Shown: one piece after another, positions 1-9,859 of the stretch
Layout: the number at the start of each line of letters is the position of its first letter
Numbering within the stretch: the stretch's first letter is position 1
Assembly: GCF_019578655.1 (NCBI RefSeq)
Contig: NC_063260.1
Location: 4,776,501 to 4,840,500 of the forward strand
Direction: 5' to 3'
From: Ricinus communis
Lineage: Eukaryota > Streptophyta > Magnoliopsida > Malpighiales > Euphorbiaceae
DNA: 64,000 bases
Notes under the pieces: model-generated
The model's input: the letters and a program-made list of their open reading frames with translations, nothing else
What the model was told of the DNA's origin: nothing
Database searches by the model: none
Translations under genes and position numbers: made by a program

Positions 1-2
1 GG

Positions 3-164
3 GTTCCGCAGACCATGGAAGAGCTTATAAAAGCAGCAGCAGAGCAACTAAATCTTCCAGATGACTCTTTTATGCTATCCAAAGATGGAGGTAAAATTCT
101 TGATGTAGACATGGTTGATGATGGACAGATGTTGTATTTAATCAGTGAAACACATTTGTCATGA
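3..164 (+). CDS. 3' end of a gene ending in a KHA-like segment (probable Shaker-type K+ channel), 5' truncated by window edge
   Basis: Reading frame 3 is open from the window edge to a TGA at 162-164 and gives 53 residues. The pattern EEL-x-K-A-A-E-Q-L, then KDGGKILDVDM, then DGQMLYLIS, resembles the KHA domain found at the extreme C-terminus of plant Shaker potassium channels (an EELL helix, then D/E-G-A-E-I-x-D-I, then a D-G-D-x-L-x-x-V strand). In that family the KHA region serves channel assembly and clustering. The SKOR/GORK outward rectifiers are my best guess for the subfamily. Only the last exon is present, so pore and cyclic-nucleotide-binding domains cannot be checked. An unrelated protein with a ubiquitin-like tail is the alternative. 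Confidence 0.5.
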   Translation, partial: VPQTMEELIKAAAEQLNLPDDSFMLSKDGGKILDVDMVDDGQMLYLISETHLS

Positions 165-1395
165 GAACTTGCACTGTTTGTGATGTATTGTAGCATAGCC
201 TTGTACCATATCTGTATCCAATTGCATATGCAAAGCAGCCTACTCTGCATTTCTAGAGCCATTCATCATGCTAATACATGAGCATTTATATGTAGCATTT
301 GCCGGAAAAGTTTCTACTCGTGTAATCTTGCGGCTGTCAGCTTGAATCAAAGTTTGGAGTTTGTTTTTGTTGGAATGTTAGATTTAGTTGAGATTTGTGG
401 TTTAATTAAAAAGGAGTGGAACTCCTTGTTTTAAGGAAACAAGTTAAGAGAGTCAAAAAGTAATGGTGAACCATACTTGTTAGAAAGCCAAAGTGTGGCT
501 TGTGTTATTGGTTTGGCTCTATACAAAGAGCATGGGATGTAAAGTTTCGGTGTGTACATGAAAAGCAAACGGATATGAAGAAGAAAAATAGAAAAAAAGT
601 GTTTTCATGTTATGAAATGCTGTGTTTTTAAGCTTTACTTTTCTGTTTATATAATGTTATGTTTCTTAAATGTTCATTTTCTTCTTCTTCATAAACCCAA
701 CAGTTTTTGAGCCTGAACCTCTGTGTAATACTATCCGTCTATTTGAGAAGTCACCACCATTATTATAACCCTCTAATTATACGATTTGATTATATCCACT
801 TGAGTTTCTTGAGAAATTTTTTGTTTATTTTAGACTATTCTCATGGATCAAGGTACTGAAGCGATCATTTATGTTGAAACACAAAACAGAACCTAGTTGT
901 TAGCCTTATGGAAATTTTGCAGGGATAAGATTCAATTTATATGAATTTCAAAAAAGGACATTCCATTACCTCTTCTTTAGATCTAGTTTCCTGCAATCAT
1001 GCTACTACTGGGTGTGTGCAATGTATATCCTCTGTATGCCTGTGTGCAGGCTGCAATTGTTAAATGGTATCAAGATATATCTACTGCAATTACCTCTTTA
1101 GAAGTAAAGAAGTCTTGAGTGAAATTCTTGCCTGGTAGATTCTTGATTGCACAAATTATTCTTTTAGCAAGTCAGCTTCTGATCTCTTGTTTTACTTAGC
1201 AACTACTCAACTACTGGGCTACTTGGCCATAGACACACACTTGTATGTATGTATACAAGTCTCAGCAACTATGTTAACCTAAACCCATCTCTGGGCTTGA
1301 AAATTACATATAAGAAACAAAGAAAATAACACAATGGAGGCTAACATAGCTCCAATACCATTATCAATATCTGATCATATGAGACACAATCAAAA
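165..1395. other. 3' flank of the first gene; no gene seen
   Basis: The first few hundred bases after the TGA are probably 3' UTR and downstream flank. The rest is non-coding, moderately AT-rich sequence. I found no long ORF, no repeat structure and no RNA gene here. Confidence 0.5.
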
Positions 1396-1593
1396 TTAAG
1401 CTCCACGGATCTGTTGAATTTGGCGGAAATGTTTCTGGGCTGCTCTGTTATTGCTTACTGCTTCATCATTCACCATGCTGCCACTATCACTTGAAGATGG
1501 CTCGTCAGAAGTGAAGAGGAGAAGTAGAGATGCTACCACACAACCCAGTAAGGGAAGAGAAGAACATACCACTGTTACCTGCCTCAGATTCAT
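1396..1593 (-). CDS. possible small membrane protein (65 aa), unrecognised
   Basis: An ATG-initiated ORF of 65 codons. Residues about 6-28 form a strongly hydrophobic stretch (VTVVCSSLPLLGCVVASLLL) that could be a membrane segment or signal anchor. A Ser/Asp-rich linker and a polar, Gln/Arg-rich tail follow. Codon usage and base composition are less AT-biased than the surroundings, which favours coding. I do not recognise the family. A GCAG-GTAACA sequence a few codons after the ATG could be a splice donor, so it may also be the first exon of something else, or chance. Confidence 0.3.
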   Translation of the reverse strand: MNLRQVTVVCSSLPLLGCVVASLLLLFTSDEPSSSDSGSMVNDEAVSNNRAAQKHFRQIQQIRGA

Positions 1594-2890
1594 GGCTGAT
1601 CAAAAGAATAAAGAGTAATTAGAATATGTTGTTTCTGGGTAATACTAATATATAACCCAATTGCGTGGTTATCAAGGCGAGAAATAATGCTCTATGCTTA
1701 CAGAAAGTGAAGCTCGCAAAACTTGACTTTTGGGTATTGGATTGGTGGAAGTTTCCAAGTGACTCCTAAAAGCTATTGAATTGGTAGACAAGAATATGTG
1801 CTTTAGTCCGGTTACTCCTGTACCATGGCTAGAATTTCCCACGGATAATGACTTGACCATTATTCTTTTGTTGATTTATTGACATTTAATGTTCTTTTTC
1901 CATGAGTGGTTCATACGACAATTTTTTATTATAGTGACTGATTTAAGGATGACTTATTATCATGTATGTTTGCATACAATAATTATAATAATGTAGTTTA
2001 TCGTTCTTGCAGTATGTTTGTAGCACATCTTCAAGCCATGACCATGTATATTATTTTTATACTTTTCTTTGAAGTTGGATTCTTATTATTATTATTATTA
2101 TTATTAAAAACTTTAGGGATGAGTTTTCATTTATATATATACACATATATATTACATAATCAAAAGTAAAATAATTAACTCTGATGAAATAAAACTTAAA
2201 TGAAATTCCTTGGGCAAAGACTGTAAGCAATTTTCATGAGATCAAACCCACTCAACCCATGCTAAATGTTTTTGGGAAATTACAATCCATTCTATACGCC
2301 AAAATTTCCATCTCCTCTATATATTACAAGATTTATTATGCTAAATCATTGTGTACAAGTTGATTGTGAATAAATCATCAGTAGATGCTTATTCACTTAA
2401 TCATTTCAAAACCTAACTATGAGTTAAAATCAAATTACATGCATAATATTTACCCACAATAAATAAGTGTTTTCCTACTTGTATACCGAAAGCATCCCCA
2501 GAAAAGCTCTTAGATCTCTCTCAAACTAAATAGGGAGTATAAGCTCTCTAACAATCTCTTAAAACTCATAAACTTCTACTCTAAATGCCAAAAACCTCAC
2601 TCAAATACAAGGACGACAGCATGGCTCTTAAATGAATTATTTGTTATTTTCTTCTCTTTTTTCTTCCTTTTTCTCTTCTTTCTTTTTCATCTAAGTCATC
2701 TGAAATTAAACTATTATTAATAAAAAATTCAGAATAAGAGTGAAATAGGTAATATTATTAAAATATATATAATTTTTGAGACAAATCTAGATATAGAATT
2801 GCATTATTCATAATATAATAGAGAGCAAATATAGAATGTTGTTCGAGATGTTCTAAGTTGAAGCTATAAATGAATCACACATATTTATCA
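1594..2890. other. AT-rich spacer with a TTA microsatellite
   Basis: No convincing gene. A (TTA)n tract of about eight units lies at 2083-2106. The remainder is AT-rich sequence with short ORFs that look like chance. Confidence 0.5.
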
Positions 2891-3240
2891 ATAACAATAT
2901 ATAAAAGTGCTAAAGGGGAAAAAAAGATAAATTTACTAAAATATCCTTATTGATTGTTTAGTTAATTTATTTATTATTTAATTAGGTCATCTATTAATTA
3001 ATTTTATTAATAAAAAAAATATCAATAAGTTATTAACTATAAGTTTAACTCTATTAAAGTTTCAATATTGATTGTAAAATAAAATTTTAAATAATATTAA
3101 GTAAAATAAACTCAATAACAATTAAAAATGCAAAAGAAAGAAGGACGGACAGGTTTACTAAAATAGTCTTTTTGATTGTTTAGTTAGTTTATTTATTATT
3201 AATAACAAAAATATCAATAAGTTATGGCCTAATTACCTAA
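2890..3240 (+). repeat. direct-repeat block, possible Helitron 5' end
   Basis: A stretch at about 2928-3030 (containing TTACTAAAATATCC and TGATTGTTTAGTTAATTTATT) recurs, diverged, at about 3150-3228 (TTACTAAAATAGTC, TGATTGTTTAGTTAGTTTATT). The left copy is preceded by an ATATAAAAGTGCTAAAGG sequence, similar in style to 5' ends of plant Helitrons, which often read TATTAAAAG-like followed by a purine-rich patch. The repeat is seen directly; the Helitron assignment is inference. Confidence 0.4.
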
Positions 3241-3395
3241 AAAACTCCCAACTTTGAATGTCAGTACTATCAACATTATCATAAAAAACACTAAATTTTA
3301 ATTTTTTTTTCTAAAATATTATCCAACCACCAAAAATAGTGGTTTTTGCTTACTGTATAATTTTTTAATTAGAAAAAGAAAATAAAAAATCCTTC

Positions 3396-4248
3396 AACAA
3401 TGGCTGCTCCTCTTACACTCCTGACCCTAACCTTAGCCCTAGCCCTACCCTTAACTCCAACTTCCATTTCTCTTCTTATAGATCTTGCTTTTTGCCTTCT
3501 TCTTTTGCTCACAACACTGTAATCGCTCTGGTTCTCGCTCTTGTCCCATACATTGCTTTCCTCTTTGACCTCGGCGATGCCTTCCTCCTGACTCACGGTC
3601 TGATGATTTCTTATATCCTCAATTCTTTCAACTTCAAGTCAGGTGTAATCTTCAATATTTGGTTCTCTCTAATTGCTGCTCAGATTGTTTTTTTCTTTAG
3701 CTCATCCCTCATCACCACTTTATATTTTATTCCTTTTGGTCTCTTGCCATTACGCCTATGCTAATTTTTAAATCGGTGTATGGGCTTCAATTCAAGTGGA
3801 TTCAGCTTGAAAACCGTACCATCGTGCTTACTCTCGAGCGACTCTTGTTCGCCTGCTACCTTTTGCAGCTTCCTCCCTCTTCATATGGGCTTGAATCTTT
3901 GCAATTAGAATGAATAACGCCTCTTACTATCTCATGATCTTTAATTGCATCTTTTATTAGCTATTTGTGATTCTTAGAGTTTCTTCCTTTAAAAATCTAA
4001 ACAGGAAGCTAATTATCACAAAGGAAAGGTTCATGATGATAACTTCAATGGTGTTGTTGCTTTGGTTATCGTTGTGCTATGTTTGGAGGTTAGAGTTGTT
4101 TACCATTCTTTTCGGCGGAATATTCAGGTTCCTCTCCTTTTGAATTATCTTCTGGTGACATTAACTATGTTTGGAGGGGCTGTTGGAGCTGGTGCTGATG
4201 CCCTCGGTCTGATTTTTGACACTTTAAGCTCCATTGCTTTCATCTCTA
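3396..4248 (+). pseudogene. decayed copy of NEF1 (NO EXINE FORMATION 1), N-terminal part
   Basis: Piecewise translation follows plant NEF1, a multi-pass plastid-envelope protein needed for pollen exine. First block (from 3492): PSSFAHN, then AFLFDLG, LMISYILNSFNFKSG and WFSLIAAQIVFFFSSSL. Second block (from about 3755): LQFKWIQLENRTIVLTLERL. Third (from about 3855): LPFAASSLFIWA and MNNASYYLMIFNCIFY. Fourth (from 4035): ALVIVVLCLEVRVVYHSF, IQVPLLLNYLLVTLTMFGG. At least two frameshifts (near 3760 and 3852) and in-frame stops (TGA after LFIWA, TAG after NCIFY) destroy it. About 90 residues of the usual protein are skipped between HDDNF and NGVVALV (near 4050). No clear intron interrupts the blocks, so it may be retroposed or captured as processed sequence. 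It runs directly into a U-box-like fragment. Confidence 0.8.
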
Positions 4249-4464
4249 TTTCAAAGGCAAAACAAGTTGGATCAAAACTAGTGAATCTCAAAATAATTCC
4301 TGAATTGAGGAATACCTAATAGCAGAGCCAAACATAGGCGTTATTTCAAACACCATGACAGAGAAGGCACTGAAGCTGCTCGAAACACTGTCATCTTGCA
4401 AGGAAGGAAGAGTAGAGATATACGGTGATTTAGTATCCGATTGGGTATTGGGGTACCTCAACTG
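4249..4464 (+). pseudogene. U-box/ARM (PUB27-29-like) fragment fused to the NEF1 pseudogene
   Basis: In frame after the NEF1-like part comes GSKLVNLKIIPELRNT and a stop. After a one-base shift the reading continues AEPNIGVIS, TEKALKLLETLSSCKEGR, VEIYGDLV and then decays. This resembles the armadillo part of plant U-box ligases of the PUB27/28/29 type, where a K-I-I-P-x-L segment precedes TEKALKLLE-x-x-S-x-x-x-EGR. NEF1 proteins do not contain this, so the unit is a chimera with a junction near 4248. It is too short and broken to be functional. Confidence in the family is moderate because only about 50 residues remain. Confidence 0.5.
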
Positions 4465-5528
4465 AATAAAGAGAATTTAATAAATACCCAATCTCCCCAT
4501 TAATGAATCAGGTGAAAATATTTATAAACTTTTAGCTGATGTGACAGCCAAAATTAGTGACCAGATAATAAATCACCCATGATTTGTACCCAAATAGTCC
4601 TTGGTCAGCAATCTAATCCCTAATCCCCAAATTCCCCTCTCAATATAACCTAATTTTCTCCCCATTTAAGATCCCAAAAATCCTTTTACCCTTTACTTTG
4701 GAGAACCACCGCTTGAACCAGTAGCTCATCATTTTTTGCAGCCTTGATCTCACTAGCTCATCATTTTTTGCAGCGTTGATCTTGCTACTCCCACAATACT
4801 CCACAACTTGAAGTTCTTGTGCCTCATCAACAATTTCATCATCTTTCAAAGCTGAAATGACTTGAGGATTGAGGGGTAGCTATAACTTGACCGAGCAGCT
4901 GAAGAGGACCGTGCTCGGCTCTGGTTTGAAGAAGAAGAGCCACTGCCTCGTTGAGCCAAAATCTGAGTCATTGGTTTCAATTTTTATTGTTCTCAATTAC
5001 TGACCTGAACACCAATTCTCGATCGCAAAATGACCCAAATTTAGAGACAGAGAAAGACTCTAGTAATCATGGGTTTATCGCGTGATTTCTGCTAAAAAAT
5101 CGAATGTATGTATGGGTACATTGCTGACTGAAACCTGGGTAACTAATATATAACTGAAATTATATTAATACAACCAAGTCAAGTGCAAGGAAGATGCTAT
5201 GTCAAACTCACCAGGAATGACTTTTTGGGCCGGGTGGGAGACTGGAAGAGACAAAAGACAATGAACCAAGGAAGAAATTTGAATACCATAATGTGTATGC
5301 TTTAATTAGCCCGTAGATGATTGGAATTTTTCCTTAAAAAAAATATGACCTATCATTTATTTATTATATATGTATAACTCAAGACAACCATGTTTGTTTT
5401 ATATCAATTATGTTTGTAATTTAACCTCTCTAATAATTAGTATATAGTGAAATAAAAGGTTATTAAATAATAGAAGAAAACACAAACGTATAAAATGTAA
5501 ATCAATTAGGTAAGTTACATAGCTATTA
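4465..5528 (-). other. no intact gene; minus-strand gene-like fragment with a 32-bp tandem repeat
   Basis: On the minus strand an ATG near 4972 opens 41 codons (a Ser/Arg-rich stretch with RGSGSSSSNQSRARSSS) ending just before a second frame from 4849 down to 4640. The second frame contains two copies of a 32-bp tandem unit (TAGCTCATCATTTTTTGCAG... on the plus strand, about 4721-4786). Composition is richer in GC than the flanks, so this may be the 5' end of a captured or degraded gene. I do not recognise the protein. 5100-5528 shows nothing. Confidence 0.3.
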
Positions 5529-6418
5529 TCACTATTATAAAAGGTTTCATTTTTTAAAAGAAATTCTAGGATCATTTTTTTTTGAGAAATAATTATAAAA
5601 ATAATGTATGAACTAGTTAAGATTTGACAATTAAATATTTAAATTTTTAAGAGTTATAATTTAGTGTATAAATTTAATAAAATATTTACAATTGAGTGCA
5701 TATAGTAGGTCAATAGCAGTTACGTGTTATCCATATCAGCTTTTCTTTAATTTTGACACATCGGATTCAAATTTATTTGTAATTTTATAACTTTTTTTAT
5801 TAATTTATTGATTAATATATTACATTCATAATTAAATGCTTACTCTAATTCTAAGAAATAGTAAATTAATTATATTTTAATATTAAATTAACTAATAAAT
5901 AACTTTCTAATTAGATAATAATACGCATTCTATCCTAAGAAATAGGATATTAATTATATATTAATATCATATTAACTAATAAATAACTTTCTAGTTAGAT
6001 AATAATACTCATTCTATCATAAGAAATAACATATTAATTATATTTTAATATTATATTAACTAATAAATTAATTTTATAATTAAATAATAATTCTAATTCT
6101 GGAAACTAATATTTTAAATTATATTTAATGATAAATTAATTTTTGATTATATAATAAATATTTAATCCTAAAAAGTAGTAGTATCAATTGTATTGATAGT
6201 ATTAATTTATATAATACTAGAATTTATTAATAAATATTTTTAAAATAATTCTATATTATTGTATTAATAAAATTTTTAAATTTTTAAAAAATTAAGAACA
6301 TTTAAAAGTAGTTTATTATATATTATATATAAATTCTTTTATAAATTATACATATGAATTTAATTTTATAATCAAAATAATAATAACGATTCTGTAACGT
6401 ACGGATAAAAAATGACTA
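5529..6418 (+). mobile_element. non-autonomous Helitron-like element with 84-bp tandem repeats
   Basis: The candidate 5' end is TCACTATTATAAAAGGTTTC and the 3' end is GACTAGT followed by T, which fits the Helitron 3' consensus CTRRT inserted in front of T. No protein is encoded. The interior is extremely AT-rich. From about 5820 to 6110 it holds three to four copies of an 84-bp unit, with AAGAAATA landmarks at 5853, 5937 and 6021. Related sequence occurs in reverse orientation at 18890-19350 and in direct orientation at 46840-47390. No clear 3' hairpin is visible, so the Helitron class remains probable rather than proven. Confidence 0.5.
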
Positions 6419-7486
6419 GTTATATATTACAAAAAAAGACTATATCTTGATTTTAGAGTTGTCAATTCCCCTATAAACATATTTGGAATTGATCTATAAA
6501 TAAACGAGAGAAGAAAAGACACTTCTCCTAATTAATTATTAGTGTACCTTTAAACTTATCTAATGTGGATACATAATTAAGTAATTAAATCATACCAATA
6601 ATTAAATTGTGTAATTTGCATCGACCATATGCAGGACTCCATGCTCTTTTTAATAATATTTTTCATGTAAACTATTATCTTATTAAAATTGAAATGAAGA
6701 TGATTTAAAAATAAAATAACTAATTTTACATAATTTCTTTTGTCTTGCATAATAATAGCTTTATGTATAATTTCAGTATTGCATATTACCTTTTAACTAT
6801 TATATTAATTTATAAAATCCTTTATATTTATCTTTTACTTCTTATATTTGTGTAGAAATTCTTATTTGTTATTTACTTATATCTAATCATGAAAAAGTGA
6901 ATAAAAATATAAAACGTTGAAATAAGTAAAAAATATATATATAAATTGGGAGATATCATAGGTAAAAAGTAAAGTTGAGGGGTGTTAGAGAATGAAAATG
7001 CAAAATTTAGGGATGAAACAGTCGGATGAGATTGTTGGTCAATGGTCTCTGAGTCAACTCGAGCTAACTCAGCAACTCATCCACGTCAGCATAGATTCTC
7101 GGTGTCAAGATGCCGCTTCCCTAACGAACTCTATAACGGCATAGGAACCCTACGGTCTAGATAATGTTCACTAAAATTCTAGCTCACAATAACCGTGAGA
7201 TCTGAAGAAACAACAACCAAACTGATAAATAAACCCGTAAATATATTTCCTTACAAGGGCAATATCGTCCACAAGGACACTTTCAAAATGGAGCGCGAAA
7301 AGCCTAATCCAGCTCTGTAACTAACGCTAACGCATGAGAGACGCCAAACAGAAGCCAATCCGTTAAACACTTCTTTTCTCTCTCTCTCTCTACAACCTTT
7401 AACTGTTTTAGAGTGAGAATCACAAGTTATTGGAACAAAGAAAGAGAGAGAGAGCGTGCGTGAGTGAGTGAGATTGGAGATCAAGA
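6419..7486. other. AT-rich spacer and upstream region of the MMD1-like gene
   Basis: 6419-6980 is AT-rich with no gene. From about 7020 composition becomes more balanced and includes a CCACGTCAGC sequence at 7080-7089 with an ACGT core of the bZIP-binding kind. CT and GA microsatellite tracts (about 7376-7392 and 7441-7454) lie just before the start codon, as is common in plant 5' UTRs. No clear TATA box can be singled out; AAATATATTT near 7238-7247 is the best candidate. Confidence 0.4.
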
Positions 7487-9859
7487 ATGTCAATACCAGT
7501 TCTTCAAACATGTAAAATGATGAGAAAAAGGAAGACAAAAGTGTATAATTTCCATAGTTTTGGTGACCCAGGTAGCGCAATAAACCCTACTGGTCCTTTT
7601 AGAGATAACATTAGAGCCTTTCTTCAAGAATGTGCAGAACCTGAAGATTATAATGTTGATGGTATGCCTGTTTGGTGTACTCACCTTGCTATCGAAAGCA
7701 AAAGCACTGTTTTGCCTCTTTACACCATTGAAGAGAATGCCAATGACTCTCCAAATCCCTTCTGTGATCACTGCCGATGCACTGGTTGGTTAGCTTCTTT
7801 TTTGTGTTTTGGTTCTCTTGTTTGAGTTTCTTTACTGGGTTCTTGTTGTTTCCATCTGGGTTCCTGTAGTATGTTTGAATCTTGGTTCTTGGGATTGTTT
7901 CCTGTTCTACTTCTTATGATTTGTTTGAAATATCGAATTGGTTTTTGTTAACTTGGAAATGAATTTATGATTTTATTAGGTTGGGGTGATAATTTTGTGA
8001 CTAGAAGAAGGTATCATGTGATTATACCTATAGATGAAGAGTGGAATAAGAGACTTGAAGAGGGTGTTTTTGATGTGCATACTCATATCTTACATGGGTT
8101 GATTCACTGCAATGGATTTGGTCATTTGCTCTGTATTAATGGCATTGAAGGGGGTTCCAAGACCCTTTCTGGTAGAGAAATCATGGATCTTTGGGATCGT
8201 TTATGTATAAATCTACGAGCTAGGTAACCTATCAATTCTTAGATTCTTTGAGTTTAGTTGCCTAAAAGTATTACTGATTTTTCTTGGTTTTCCTCGTGTC
8301 GTAGAAAAATCAGTGTTGAGGATGTTTCAAAGAAGCGATTCATGGATCTTCGATTACTTTATGGAGTTGCATATGGGCATTCATGGTTTGGGAGATGGGG
8401 CTATAAATTCTGCCGGGGAAGCTTTGGTGTTACAGAGCATAACTACAACAGTGCAATTGAGATTCTTAGCTCGTTAGCACTTAATAAGATCATTCAAGAC
8501 TTCAGCAACACAAATGAATACAAAGAAATGAAGCAGATGATTGATTACTATAGAAACTTGAGCGAAACCCAGTTGATCACATTCAGGGATCTTCTCAGGT
8601 TCATGCTCACGATCAAATCATGTCCTTGTGCGCAGAAGAAACTACGCTTGGCTGCTGATGCCACTGCTTCATCTTCTGCTCCAAAGTCTACTGCCCGTGT
8701 AGCAGCATTACAAAAGAAGCCTTTAGTGAAGCAAAAATGTACAAGATATAGAAAGTTTAGTTCTTTAATTGGGAGTTTGGAGAGTAGATGGCCTGCAAGA
8801 AGACTAGAATATACAGCTGGGGTGATTGTTGATGCACTGAAGGCGAAGAAGAAGGCTGACAAGTATAGTCATGGAGGGATGACTCGGCAAGATGTGAGAG
8901 ATGCAGCTAGAATGCACATTGGTGATACTGGTTTGCTTGATTATGTGCTGAAATCAATGAACAACGTGATTATTGGAGGTCATGTTGTTCGCCGCGCAGT
9001 GAATCCCAAAACAAAGATTTTGGAATACTCAATTGATGAGCTAGGTAAAGAGAATAGGTCTGCTGGATTAACTGAAATAGAAGCAGCAGTTCCAGAGCCA
9101 CTTCCAGCAGCACCTGTTCCAGGAGCTGATTTGTATGCTGATTTGGGCTACTTGTACTTGAAAGTTCTACTGAACTACCCAGAATCAGAACTGGCGGAAT
9201 TGGCGACTCAGACAATTCTTGATTCCAAGCATTTTGTCAAGGTGTGGCCTTTTAAAGATGAAGAAGATGAGTTGTTGAGATTCATATGCCAAGTGATGCC
9301 TAACATCATTCATCTAGAAGTTGAACTGAAAAAGGAATTACCTCCTGGGGAAATTGTTGTCCTTCCATTGCACTCCACAGTTGCAGAACTCAAGCAAGCT
9401 GCGGAGAATGCATTGAGGGATACTTACTGTATAATGGAGAACTTTGAGGTGACAGAGATAAATCAGATGGAAGAACTGATGGATGAGGAGTTGCTGTTTG
9501 GAAGTGTTGAATCTGGTGCAGAACTTTTTATGAGAGGGAACGGTATGGACTTAAACACTGAATTGAGATACGAAAGTGGACCTGATAACTGGAAGGTGAG
9601 ATGCCAATGTGGGGCTGAAGATGATGATGGAGAGAGAATGGTTGCTTGTGATATCTGTGAGGTATGGCAGCATACTCGCTGCAATGGCATTGAGGACTCT
9701 GAGGCTGTGCCTCTGCTTTTTGTCTGTACAAGATGCTGTGATTCTATGATAAAATCAAGGAAAAAAGTGAAAGTGGAAATTGGGAATTCTGAAGATCTGT
9801 TGATGATTCCAGCAATATTTCAAGACTTTGCTAATGATGGTATTGGGATGTTACTATGA
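7487..9859 (+). CDS. MMD1: PHD-finger protein, MALE MEIOCYTE DEATH 1 / DUET-like
   Basis: Three exons: 7487-7784, 7980-8223 and 8305-9859, with GT..AG introns of 195 and 81 bp. The joined frame is 2,097 nt and encodes 698 residues. The N-terminal half carries the signature of the MMD1/MS1-related plant family: NPTGPFRDNIRAFLQECAE, then FCDHCRCTGWGDNFVTRRRYH, then LHGLIHCNGFGHLLCINGI, then GVAYGHSWFGRWGYKFC. A C4HC3 PHD finger lies at about residues 612-662, beginning with CQCG (C614) and continuing CDICEVWQHTRC. In Arabidopsis MMD1/DUET acts in the nucleus of male meiocytes, reads methylated H3K4 and supports meiotic chromosome condensation and progression. That role is inferred by homology. 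All family blocks are present and no lesion is visible. The start ATG lies in the expected MSIPVLQTCK N-terminus. PHD paralogues such as MS1 are less similar. Confidence 0.9.

Noticed and set aside
7251..7771. Minus-strand ORFs over the MMD1-like first exon
   Set aside because: They are antisense to a well-supported exon and resemble no family.
8548..9731. Several minus-strand ORFs of 67-104 codons
   Set aside because: Shadows of the MMD1-like third exon, whose plus-strand product has clear domains.
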